From Opitutaceae bacterium (GTDB taxonomy: Bacteria; Verrucomicrobiota; Verrucomicrobiia; Opitutales; Opitutaceae), in assembly GCA_030693515.1 (NCBI GenBank), contig JAUYAK010000036.1, forward strand, positions 1 through 45,724: 45,724 bases of DNA, in the 5' to 3' direction. A model generated the notes under the pieces. That model was not told the origin of the DNA. It searched no databases and was given only the letters and a program-made list of their open reading frames with translations. The position numbers and the translations under genes are program-made. Shown here one piece after another: positions 25,310 to 32,360 of the stretch (position 1 is its first letter; the number at the start of each line of letters is the position of its first letter).

Positions 25310-26800
25310 ATGAGCGAAAAACCGGAACTGCTCACCACCAACCGCAAAGCGCTCACCATCAATCTGGACGCGCAGAAATATGGCACATTCGCGGAGATTG
25401 GCGCGGGCCAGGAGGTCGCTCGCGTTTTCTTCCAGGCCGGCGCGGCTTCGCAGACCGTGGCCAAGACCATCTCGGCCTACGACATGACGTTCAGCGACGC
25501 CATCTACGGCAAGGCCCCCCGTTATGTCTCGCGCGAACGCCTCGGCATGATGGTCGAACATGAGTATAATCTCCTCATCGAGCGTCTAGGACCCGCGCGC
25601 GGCGAAAGCTCCACCTTTTTCGTGTTCGCCGACACCGTCGCCACCAAGGGGTTCAAAGGCATTGGCGACGCGCACGGCTGGATGGGCGTCCGCTTTCAGA
25701 CGGAGCCCGGCGGTCCGCCAAGCGAGGTGCTCGTGCATGTCCGCATGTGGGACAAGGAAGCCCTCCTCGAGCAAGAGGCCCTCGGCATCGCCGGCACCAA
25801 CCTGATCTACGCCGCCTTCTATCATCGCGAGGATCCGCGCCGCTTCATCGAATCCCTGGCCGACAACCTCGGCACCGACCGCATCGAGATCGACATGCTC
25901 AAGTTCTCGGGCCCGGCCTTCGAGGGCTACGATAACCGCATCATGGCCCTGCGCCTCGTGCAGTCCGGCCTCACCAACGCCGTGATGTTCGCCCCCTCCG
26001 GCGAAGTGCTGCAGCCTTCCGAGACGCTCTATAAAAAGGCCATCCTCGTCGAGCGCGGCAGCTTCCGCCCCGTCACCCACGTTAACATCGACATGCTCAA
26101 CTGCGCCACCGCGCAGTTCGTCCAGGAGCCCGCCGTGAAGGGCAAAGACGTCGTCGTGCTCATGGAGATCACGATGAACAACCTCCTCTCCTCGGGCACC
26201 CTCGACCCGCGCGATTTCTTGGAGCGTGTCGATCAGCTCGGCGAACTCGGCCTGACTGCGATCATTTCGAACTACTCCGAATACTACCGTCTCACCTCCT
26301 ACTTCCGCCGCTACACCAAGGAGATGATCGGCGTCGCGATGGGCATCAACAACCTCCTCGAGATCTTCAACGAGAAGTATTACGAAAACCTCGAAGGCGG
26401 CATCCTCGAATCGTTCGGTCGCCTCTTCCGCCATGCGGTGCGGCTCTACGTCTATCCGATGCGGCAGGACGCCTACGACCGCTACATCGCCCAGGCCGCG
26501 CCCCACGCCAACGTCGCCCACGCCTTCGCGTCGAACGTCCTCATCAACGCGAAGAACGCCCAGGTCGCCGTCCATCTCCGCAACCTTTACGCCCATCTCC
26601 TTGAGAACCACTCCATCACCTGCATCGTCGGCTTCGACGAGCAGGTGCTCGGCGTCTTCTCGCGCGACGTGCTCAGCCGCATCCGCGACGGCGATCCGTC
26701 CTGGGAACAGATGGTCCCCGCCAGCGTGGCCGCCGCGATCAAGCGGCGCCGGCTCTTCGGCTACAACGGGGAAACCGCCAAGCTCCCGGCCGCGAGCTGA
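25310..26800 (+). CDS. Conserved protein of unknown function (about 500 residues)
   Basis: A 496-residue soluble protein with no signal peptide or membrane segment. From memory it belongs to a family conserved across several phyla, with unmistakable stretches such as YGTFAEIGAGQEVARVFF, TISAYDMTFSDAIYG, EHEYNLLIERL, DNLGTDRIEIDML, PVTHVNIDMLNCA and EKYYENLEGGILESFGRLF. Database names for this family (adenylyltransferase, TonB receptor) appear to be carry-over errors: there is no HxGH nucleotidyltransferase motif and no barrel. I assign no function. Start 25310 (MSEKPELL) was preferred; an in-frame ATG at 25247 would add 21 residues. Confidence 0.85.
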   Translation: MSEKPELLTTNRKALTINLDAQKYGTFAEIGAGQEVARVFFQAGAASQTVAKTISAYDMTFSDAIYGKAPRYVSRERLGMMVEHEYNLLIERLGPARGESSTFFVFADTVATKGFKGIGDAHGWMGVRFQTEPGGPPSEVLVHVRMWDKEALLEQEALGIAGTNLIYAAFYHREDPRRFIESLADNLGTDRIEIDMLKFSGPAFEGYDNRIMALRLVQSGLTNAVMFAPSGEVLQPSETLYKKAILVERGSFRPVTHVNIDMLNCATAQFVQEPAVKGKDVVVLMEITMNNLLSSGTLDPRDFLERVDQLGELGLTAIISNYSEYYRLTSYFRRYTKEMIGVAMGINNLLEIFNEKYYENLEGGILESFGRLFRHAVRLYVYPMRQDAYDRYIAQAAPHANVAHAFASNVLINAKNAQVAVHLRNLYAHLLENHSITCIVGFDEQVLGVFSRDVLSRIRDGDPSWEQMVPASVAAAIKRRRLFGYNGETAKLPAAS

Positions 26801-26895
26801 GGTCTTGGCCCGTCGGTGGCTCGGTTAAACCTGCAGCGCTACACTGCCCTCACCGCGGCGTTGGCAAACGCGGGCATTTCTCCCAGCGTGCGCGC

Positions 26896-27570
26896 ATGCT
26901 CACCGCGCTCGCCCCCGACCTCTGGGAACTCAACGCGCCGCTGTCGGTGCTGGGCATGGCGCTCGGCCATCGGATGACCGTCGCACGCCTGCCCGACGCT
27001 TCGCTCTGGCTGCATTCGCCCGTGGAATTTACCGCGCCGCTGGCCGCTGCGCTCGCCGACCTTGGACCCGTGGCCCACATCGTCGCGCCCAACGCCATGC
27101 ATGACACCTACCTCGAAGCCTGGTTCGGCGCCTTTCCGAGCGCCCGGTTCCACGGCGCGCGGGGTTTCGCGAAATTCCGCCCGGACCTCAACTTCACCGA
27201 CACCCTCGGCGACACACCGGCCGCCGCGTGGGCCGCCACCTTCGACCAGCACCAGTTGCGGGGGATGCCGCGCCTCAACGAGGTCGTTTTTCTCCACCGC
27301 GCCTCCCGCACGCTCGTGCTCACGGACCTCGCCTTCAACCTCGGCCCAGAGATGCCGCTCCTGAGCCGCGCGCTGCTCAGGCTCAATGGCTGCTACTGCA
27401 AGTTCGGGCCTTCGCGCCTCTTGAAATCCACCATCAAGGATCGCGCCGCGCTCCGCCGGTCGCTCGACCAGGTGCTCGCGTGGGACTTCGACCGCGTAGT
27501 TGTGAGTCACGGCAAGAACGTGGAGACCGACGGCAAGGAGCGGCTGCGCGCGGCGTTCGCTTTTCTCTGA
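26896..27570 (+). CDS. DUF4336 domain-containing protein
   Basis: A 224-residue protein of the DUF4336 type, which resembles a degraded metallo-beta-lactamase fold. Visible features are APDLWELNAPLSVLGMALGH, PVAHIVAPNAMHDTYLEAWF and a C-terminal WDFDRVVVSHGKNVE. HIVAPNAMHD replaces the usual HxHxDH, so full metal catalysis is doubtful. Function is not established. It follows the conserved gene by 95 bases and precedes the DapF-like gene by 56 bases. Confidence 0.8.
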   Translation: MLTALAPDLWELNAPLSVLGMALGHRMTVARLPDASLWLHSPVEFTAPLAAALADLGPVAHIVAPNAMHDTYLEAWFGAFPSARFHGARGFAKFRPDLNFTDTLGDTPAAAWAATFDQHQLRGMPRLNEVVFLHRASRTLVLTDLAFNLGPEMPLLSRALLRLNGCYCKFGPSRLLKSTIKDRAALRRSLDQVLAWDFDRVVVSHGKNVETDGKERLRAAFAFL

Positions 27571-27626
27571 GAAAATTTTCCGTGTCTTCCGCGGGTTCCG
27601 TCGGCAATTTCCGCGACTCGTCCCTC

Positions 27627-28481
27627 ATGCGCTTCCACAAATACCACGCCCTCGGCAACGACTACATCGTCCTCGATCCGCGCGATTTCCCCGCGTGGGC
27701 TCCCGCGCCCACCGTCGGCCAGATCCGCGTCGTGTGCCACCGGAACTTCGGCGTCGGCTCCGACGGCATCCTCTGGGGGCCGCTGCCCTCCAAGCAGAGC
27801 GAGTTCGGCCTCCGCATCTTCAACCCCGACGGCTCCGAGGCCGAGAAATCCGGCAACGGCCTGCGCATCTTCTCCCGCTATCTCTGGGACCAGCAGCTCG
27901 TGAAGCAGCCCAACTTCACCATCGAGACCCTCGGCGGCCACGTGCAGGTCGCGATCAAGGACGGGGGCCAGCTCCTCACCATCGCGATGGGCAACGTCAG
28001 TTTCTCATCCGAAAAAATCCCCGTCACCGGCGCGCCCCGCGAGGTGTTGAACGAGAAAATCAAGATCCTCGATCGCGAGTTCACGTTCTGCGCCGCCACC
28101 ATCGGCAACCCCCACTGCGTGCTGCCGATGAACGACATCTCGCCCGAACTCGCGCACAAATACGGCCCGCACCTCGAGACCCACCCGAATTTCCCGCGCA
28201 AGACCAACGTGCAGTTCCTCCGCGTGCTCGACCGGAAGAATATCCAGATCGAAATCTGGGAGCGCGGCGCCGGCTACACGCTCGCCTCGGGCAGCAGCTC
28301 CAGCGCCGCCGCCGCCGTCGCCCACCGGCTCGGCCTCGTCGATCGCGATCTCACCGTCCACATGCCCGGCGGCCAGATCGGCATCGAGATCGGCGACGGC
28401 TTCTCGATCATGATGACCGGCACGGTAAACAAAGTCGCCGAAGGCACCATGCACCCGGAGCTGTTTGCCGTAAAAGTCTGA
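27627..28481 (+). CDS. dapF: DapF family protein with both catalytic cysteines replaced by serine
   Basis: A 284-residue homologue of diaminopimelate epimerase, which interconverts LL- and meso-diaminopimelate for lysine and peptidoglycan. Family landmarks are GNDYIVLD (10-17), FNPDGSEAEKSGNGLR (65-80), ATIGNPHCV (157-165), NVQFL and WERGAGYTLASGSSSS (211-226). The two catalytic cysteines of known DapF, in CGNG and ACGxG, are S75 and S221 here; the DNA (TCC and TCG) is unambiguous. Either this is a variant lineage with another mechanism or it does not epimerise. Start 27627 gives the normal MRFHKYHALGND. A small membrane-protein gene follows after 11 bases. Confidence 0.88.
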   Translation: MRFHKYHALGNDYIVLDPRDFPAWAPAPTVGQIRVVCHRNFGVGSDGILWGPLPSKQSEFGLRIFNPDGSEAEKSGNGLRIFSRYLWDQQLVKQPNFTIETLGGHVQVAIKDGGQLLTIAMGNVSFSSEKIPVTGAPREVLNEKIKILDREFTFCAATIGNPHCVLPMNDISPELAHKYGPHLETHPNFPRKTNVQFLRVLDRKNIQIEIWERGAGYTLASGSSSSAAAAVAHRLGLVDRDLTVHMPGGQIGIEIGDGFSIMMTGTVNKVAEGTMHPELFAVKV

Positions 28482-28492
28482 GGGAGGCCGCC

Positions 28493-28585
28493 ATGCCCTT
28501 TGCCACCAGCAAACGCGAGCGGGTCGCCCTCGCCCTCATCGCCTTGCTGATCGTGCTGGGTTTGATCGGCCTGGCCGTGCTCTGA
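28493..28585 (+). CDS. Small single-pass membrane protein (30 residues)
   Basis: An ATG at 28493 is preceded by a strong Shine-Dalgarno sequence, GGGAGG (28482-28487), at five bases, rare in this window. The product is 30 residues: a basic start (MPFATSKRERV) and one hydrophobic helix (ALALIALLIVLGLIGLAVL) reaching the end. It starts 11 bases after the DapF-like stop, so it is probably co-transcribed with it. It resembles other tiny inner-membrane proteins; its function is unknown. Confidence 0.65.
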   Translation: MPFATSKRERVALALIALLIVLGLIGLAVL

Positions 28586-28633
28586 AGCCGGACCGGACGC
28601 ATGGAAAATACGCCTCGCCATCTCCACCCGGCC

Positions 28634-28664
28634 TGCATCCCCTTTGGGGTCGCGCACGTATGAT
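28634..28664 (+). promoter_or_regulatory. Candidate ECF-type promoter of the sigma/anti-sigma operon
   Basis: TGCATCC (28634-28640) and CGTATGAT (28657-28664) are separated by 16 bases. This is the form of many ECF promoters, which have a CATCC or AACC type -35 and a CGTA or CGAA type -10. It lies about 95 bases before the sigma start, where an autoregulated ECF promoter is expected. Confidence 0.4.
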
Positions 28665-28757
28665 ACGCAAATGTCCACCTGCCTGTCCTTCCTCTCTCCC
28701 GGCCTCCTCGCGGTGGCAGGGCGCGACAGGGCACAGGCCGACGGCTACCGCGACCGC

Positions 28758-29366
28758 ATGACGCTGCCGGCACCCACTTCGCCGACGCCCCCGGACTCGG
28801 ACGAGCGCCAGCAAATCGACGCCGCGCTCGTGCAACGCATGGCCGCGGGCGAACGCGATGCCCTCGGTGATCTTTATGACCGCTTTTCCGGCCCGTTGCT
28901 CGGCGCCGCCCAGCAAATCCTGCGCGATTCAGCCGAAGCGCAGGATGTCGTCCACGATGCCTTTGTCACGATGTGGGAAAAAGCCGTCACCTTCGACCGC
29001 ACCCGCGGCAGCGCCTTTGCGTGGGCCGTCACCCTCGTCCGCAACCGCGCCATCGACCGCGTCCGCATGCGCCGCCGCCGCGCGGAGCTGCTGGAGGGCG
29101 CCGCTCCCGCCGACCTCGGCTACCAGGAGTCCGGCGGCGAAGCCACCGGACGCGAGACGGTGACGATCGGCGAGGAGGCTCGCGCCGTCCGCGCTGCGGT
29201 CGCCACGCTTCCACTGGAGCAACAGCGCGCCGTGGAACTCGCTTTCTTCGGTGGTTTCACCCAGGAAGAAATCGCCCGCAAGCTCGCCGCCCCCCTCGGC
29301 ACCGTGAAGGCCCGCATTCGCCGCGGCCTCCTCAAACTCCGCGACTCGCTCGCGGTCCGGCCATGA
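28758..29366 (+). CDS. ECF sigma factor
   Basis: A 202-residue RNA polymerase sigma factor of the extracytoplasmic function group. Region 2 is DLYDRFSGPLLGAAQQILRD and DVVHDAFVTMWEKA; region 4 is LPLEQQRAVELAFFGGFTQE and GTVKARIRRGLLKLR. It resembles SigK-type ECF factors that pair with RskA-type anti-sigma proteins, which fits the next gene. Start 28758 (MTLPAPTSP) was chosen over longer in-frame starts at 28644 and 28671, which would add unrelated sequence. The stop overlaps the anti-sigma start (ATGA, 29363-29366). Confidence 0.93.
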   Translation: MTLPAPTSPTPPDSDERQQIDAALVQRMAAGERDALGDLYDRFSGPLLGAAQQILRDSAEAQDVVHDAFVTMWEKAVTFDRTRGSAFAWAVTLVRNRAIDRVRMRRRRAELLEGAAPADLGYQESGGEATGRETVTIGEEARAVRAAVATLPLEQQRAVELAFFGGFTQEEIARKLAAPLGTVKARIRRGLLKLRDSLAVRP

Positions 29367-30361
29367 TCGACGAACGCCACGAAGAACTCGCCGCGCTCCA
29401 CGCCCTCGACCTGCTCGAAGGCGCGGAACTCGCCGCCTTCGAGCGGGCCCTCGCCGCCGATCCCAAGTTGCAGGCGCTCGTCCGCGAGCTGCGCGAAGCC
29501 TCCGCCGCGCTGGCTCACACCGCGGCCGCCGCCCCCGCGCCCGCCGCGCTCAAGGCCCGCATCCTCGCCACCATCGACCGCGCCGAGCGCCCCGCGCCCG
29601 ACAATGTCATCCGCCCCGGCTTCGGCGTCTGGCACATCCTGCCGTGGGCCGCCGCCGCGTGCTTCGGTCTCAGCGCTGTCTGGCTCGGCCAGCGTGCCTC
29701 GACAGCCGAGAGCCAGATCGTCGCCCTGCGCAATGAGCAGACCCTCACCAAGGTGTCGCTCCAGACCGCGCTCCAGCAGCTCGAGATCGATCGGCTCGTG
29801 TCGGCCAAGGCGATCGAGGAGACGACCCAAAAACTCGCCGCCGCCACCTCCGACCTCGGCTCCACCCGTTCGCTGCTCGCCGCGCGCGACGAGCAGGTCA
29901 CGTCGCTCTCCGCCCGCATCACCGCGCTCGCTTCCAGCGCCACGGTGCTGGAGCGCCAGCTCGGCGACACCCGTCAGCAGGTCGCCCAGCTCACTGCCGA
30001 CCTCAAGGCGCAGGGCGATCTCGCCAACTACCAAATCACGGCGCTCGCCTCGATGATTGAGGGCTCGCCCAAGTCGGTCGCCGCCGCCGTCTGGAATCCC
30101 TCGAAACAGGAAGGCGTGCTCAAGGTGGAGAATCTCCCCGCGCTCGCCGCCAACGAAGACTACCAGCTCTGGATCGTGGACCCGCGCTATCCGAATCCCG
30201 TCGACGGCGGCGTGTTCACCGTCGATCCCAAGACAGGGGCTCGCAGCATCAGTTTCAAATCGAAGCAGCCCGTGGAGGTCATCAACGCTTTCGCGGTCAC
30301 TCGCGAGCGCAAGGGCGGCGTCCCCGTGGCCGAGGGCCCGTTCGTGCTGCTGGGCAAGTAG
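29363..30361 (+). CDS. RskA-type anti-sigma factor with a long extracytoplasmic coiled coil
   Basis: A 332-residue membrane anti-sigma factor. Residues 1-70 form the cytoplasmic sigma-binding domain, without zinc cysteines. A membrane segment covers about 92-109 (ILPWAAAACFGLSAVWLG). Residues 112-222 are a strong coiled coil of about 110 residues. Residues 238-331 are the RskA C-terminal domain (AAVWNPSKQEGVLKVENLPA, NEDYQLWIVD, PFVLLGK). RskA-type proteins hold the sigma factor until regulated proteolysis. The coiled coil between membrane and sensor domain is longer than usual and could mediate sensing. The gene overlaps the sigma gene by four bases, and its TAG stop lies inside a GTAG palindrome. 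Confidence 0.9.
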   Translation: MIDERHEELAALHALDLLEGAELAAFERALAADPKLQALVRELREASAALAHTAAAAPAPAALKARILATIDRAERPAPDNVIRPGFGVWHILPWAAAACFGLSAVWLGQRASTAESQIVALRNEQTLTKVSLQTALQQLEIDRLVSAKAIEETTQKLAAATSDLGSTRSLLAARDEQVTSLSARITALASSATVLERQLGDTRQQVAQLTADLKAQGDLANYQITALASMIEGSPKSVAAAVWNPSKQEGVLKVENLPALAANEDYQLWIVDPRYPNPVDGGVFTVDPKTGARSISFKSKQPVEVINAFAVTRERKGGVPVAEGPFVLLGK

Positions 30362-30456
30362 GTGGGGCCGCTTCTCCGAAGCGGCCTGGGTTCCCGCTGA
30401 CGACTCGCCCTCCAACCTTGGCCGACTGCGGAGAGCCGGCCCCACCTCCGGCCTAC
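30358..30456. repeat. Paired GTAG-type palindromic element supplying a stop codon
   Basis: GTAG at 30358-30361 opens a repeat with a perfect hairpin GGCCGCTTC-TCC-GAAGCGGCC (30366-30386). A related, more diverged copy runs in from the other side, with its GTAG on the minus strand at 30456-30453. The TAG of the first GTAG is the stop codon of the anti-sigma gene. The doublet fills most of the gap before fabV and may also end transcription. Confidence 0.75.
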
Positions 30457-30481
30457 GCGGGCCCACGCCGCAAAACCGCAC

Positions 30482-30511
30482 TTGCCACTCGCGCGCGCCG
30501 CGCGAGTTAAT
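30482..30511 (+). promoter_or_regulatory. Candidate fabV promoter with internal palindrome
   Basis: TTGCCA (30482-30487) and GTTAAT (30506-30511) are 18 bases apart. Between them lies a palindrome CTCGCGCG-CGC-CGCGCGAG (30488-30506), a possible operator. The ATG of fabV is 9 bases past the -10 box. Confidence 0.35.
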
Positions 30512-30519
30512 GCCCGTGC

Positions 30520-31707
30520 ATGATCATCAAACCCAAGGTCCGTGGCTTCGTCTGCATCACCGCCCATCCGGAAGGCTGCGCGGCCCATGTGCAGGAATGG
30601 ATCGACCACGTGAAATCACGCGGCGCCATCTCAGGCGGCCCCAAGCGCGTCCTCGTGATCGGCTCGTCCACGGGCTACGGCCTCGCCTCGCGCATCGCGG
30701 CGGCCTTCGGCTCCAGCGCCGCGACTGTCGGCGTGTTTTTCGAGCGCCCTTCCGAGGAAGGCCGCCCCGCCACCCCCGGCTGGTATAACACCCTCGGCTT
30801 CACCCAGGCCGCGCGCGCCGCGGGGCTCTACGCCAAAAACTTCAACGGCGACGCCTTCTCCGACGACATCAAGCGCCAGGTCCTCGACGCCATCCGCACC
30901 GACCTCGGACAGGTGGACCTCGTCGTCTACTCGCTCGCCTCGCCGCGCCGCACGCACCCGAAGACCGGCGTCGTGCACAAATCCGTCCTCAAGCCCGTCG
31001 GCCAGTCCTACACCAACAAGACCGTGGACACCGACAAGGGCATCGTCAGCACCATCACCATCGAGCCCGCCAACGAGCAGGAGATCGCCGACACCACCAC
31101 CGTCATGGGCGGCGAGGATTGGGAGCTGTGGATGCAGGCCCTCTCCGATGCCAAGCTCCTCGCCCCCGGCGCGCAATCCGTCGCCTACTCCTACATCGGG
31201 CCCGAGGTCACGTGGGCCATCTACAAAAACGGCACCATCGGCCTCGCCAAAAACGATCTCGAGCGCGCCGCCAAGCACATCGACTCGCTCCTCAAGCTCA
31301 ACGGCGGCGGCCGCGCCTTCATCTCGGTCAACAAGGCGCTCGTCACGCAGGCCAGCTCCGCCATCCCCGTCGTCCCGCTCTACATCTCGATCCTCTACAA
31401 GATCATGAAGGCGGCCGGCACGCACGAGGGCTGCATCGAGCAAATCCAGCGCCTCTTCGCCACGCAGATGTATAACGGCCACACGCCCCAGTTCGACGAG
31501 GCCGGCCGCGTGCGCATCGACGATTGGGAGATGCGCCCTGAGATTCAGGATGCGGTGAAAAGCATCTGGCCCGGCGTCACCACCGAAAGCCTCGCCACCG
31601 AAACCGACATCGCCGGCTACCGCAGTGAATTCCTGAAGCTCTTCGGTTTCGGCCTCCCCGGCATCAATTACGAAGCCGAGACCGAGCCGCACCGGCCGAT
31701 GCTGTGA
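30520..31707 (+). CDS. fabV: Enoyl-ACP / trans-2-enoyl-CoA reductase FabV
   Basis: A 395-residue enoyl reductase that performs the last step of each fatty acid elongation cycle with NADH. It matches FabV along its length: MIIKPKVRGFVCITAHPEGC, VLVIGSSTGYGLASRIAAAF (cofactor site), VDLVVYSLASPRR, and the active-site region SYIGPEVTWAIYKNGTIGLA with a Tyr and Lys in the spacing used by FabV. FabV enzymes are known for low sensitivity to triclosan in other bacteria; whether that holds here is not visible. The gene stands alone, preceded by a palindrome-containing promoter candidate. Confidence 0.96.
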   Translation: MIIKPKVRGFVCITAHPEGCAAHVQEWIDHVKSRGAISGGPKRVLVIGSSTGYGLASRIAAAFGSSAATVGVFFERPSEEGRPATPGWYNTLGFTQAARAAGLYAKNFNGDAFSDDIKRQVLDAIRTDLGQVDLVVYSLASPRRTHPKTGVVHKSVLKPVGQSYTNKTVDTDKGIVSTITIEPANEQEIADTTTVMGGEDWELWMQALSDAKLLAPGAQSVAYSYIGPEVTWAIYKNGTIGLAKNDLERAAKHIDSLLKLNGGGRAFISVNKALVTQASSAIPVVPLYISILYKIMKAAGTHEGCIEQIQRLFATQMYNGHTPQFDEAGRVRIDDWEMRPEIQDAVKSIWPGVTTESLATETDIAGYRSEFLKLFGFGLPGINYEAETEPHRPML

Positions 31708-31732
31708 CGCGGCCCTGCCGCGTCTGGTCATA

Positions 31733-31804
31733 GGTTATGGGTCATGGGTCATAGGTCCGCGTAGCGGGTCGAACCCATGACCCATCACCCATAACCCATA
31801 ACCC
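31733..31804. repeat. Inverted repeat built from ATGGGTC-type tandem units
   Basis: The left arm (31733-31755) begins GGTTATGGGTCATGGGTCAT; the right arm (31774-31796) is its inverted copy with two differences in 23 bases. A further partial unit extends the right arm to 31804. Each arm contains tandem seven-base units. It ends seven bases before the dtd start and could form a long hairpin. Confidence 0.7.
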
Positions 31805-31811
31805 GTTTCCC

Positions 31812-32264
31812 ATGCGCGCCGTCGTCCAACGCGTCTCTTCCGCCCGCGTGACCGTCGCCCGCGAAACCACCGGCGAGATCGGCCGCGGTCTGCTCGTGCT
31901 GCTGGGCGTGGCCCAAGGCGACACCGCCGCCGACGCGCAGTGGCTCGCCGAGAAGATCGTCGCGCTCCGCATCTTCGAGGACGACGCCGGCAAGATGAAC
32001 CTCGCCGTGCGCGACCTCGCCGGCGGCATCTTGGTCGTCAGCCAGTTCACCCTCTTCGCCAGCACGCGCAAAGGCACGCGCCCGTCGTTCAACGACGCCG
32101 CCAAGCCCGACCTCGCCATCCCGCTCTACGAGGCGTTCAACGGTTTCGCCACCGCCGCGCTCGGCCGCCCGGTCGCCACCGGCCGCTTCGGCGCCATGAT
32201 GGACGTCGCCCTTGTGAACGACGGCCCGGTGACCCTCGTGATCGATTCCAAAGTGCGCGAGTAG
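31812..32264 (+). CDS. dtd: D-aminoacyl-tRNA deacylase
   Basis: Dtd removes D-amino acids, and mis-attached glycine, from tRNA. The 150-residue product matches the family: [15 protein letters not shown] at the start, [45 protein letters not shown] and the C-terminal [12 protein letters not shown] containing the Gly-Pro of the chiral proofreading site. A hairpin-forming repeat lies directly upstream. It is followed after 96 bases by the S9 peptidase gene. Confidence 0.96.
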   Translation: MRAVVQRVSSARVTVARETTGEIGRGLLVLLGVAQGDTAADAQWLAEKIVALRIFEDDAGKMNLAVRDLAGGILVVSQFTLFASTRKGTRPSFNDAAKPDLAIPLYEAFNGFATAALGRPVATGRFGAMMDVALVNDGPVTLVIDSKVRE

Positions 32265-32360
32265 CGCCGCGGCGCACAGGCCGCTTTGACGTCGCCCGCT
32301 TCGGGCGAAGCGGACCGCACCGGATTCGACTTCCCGCCGCCGGACCGTTTTCCTCCCGCC

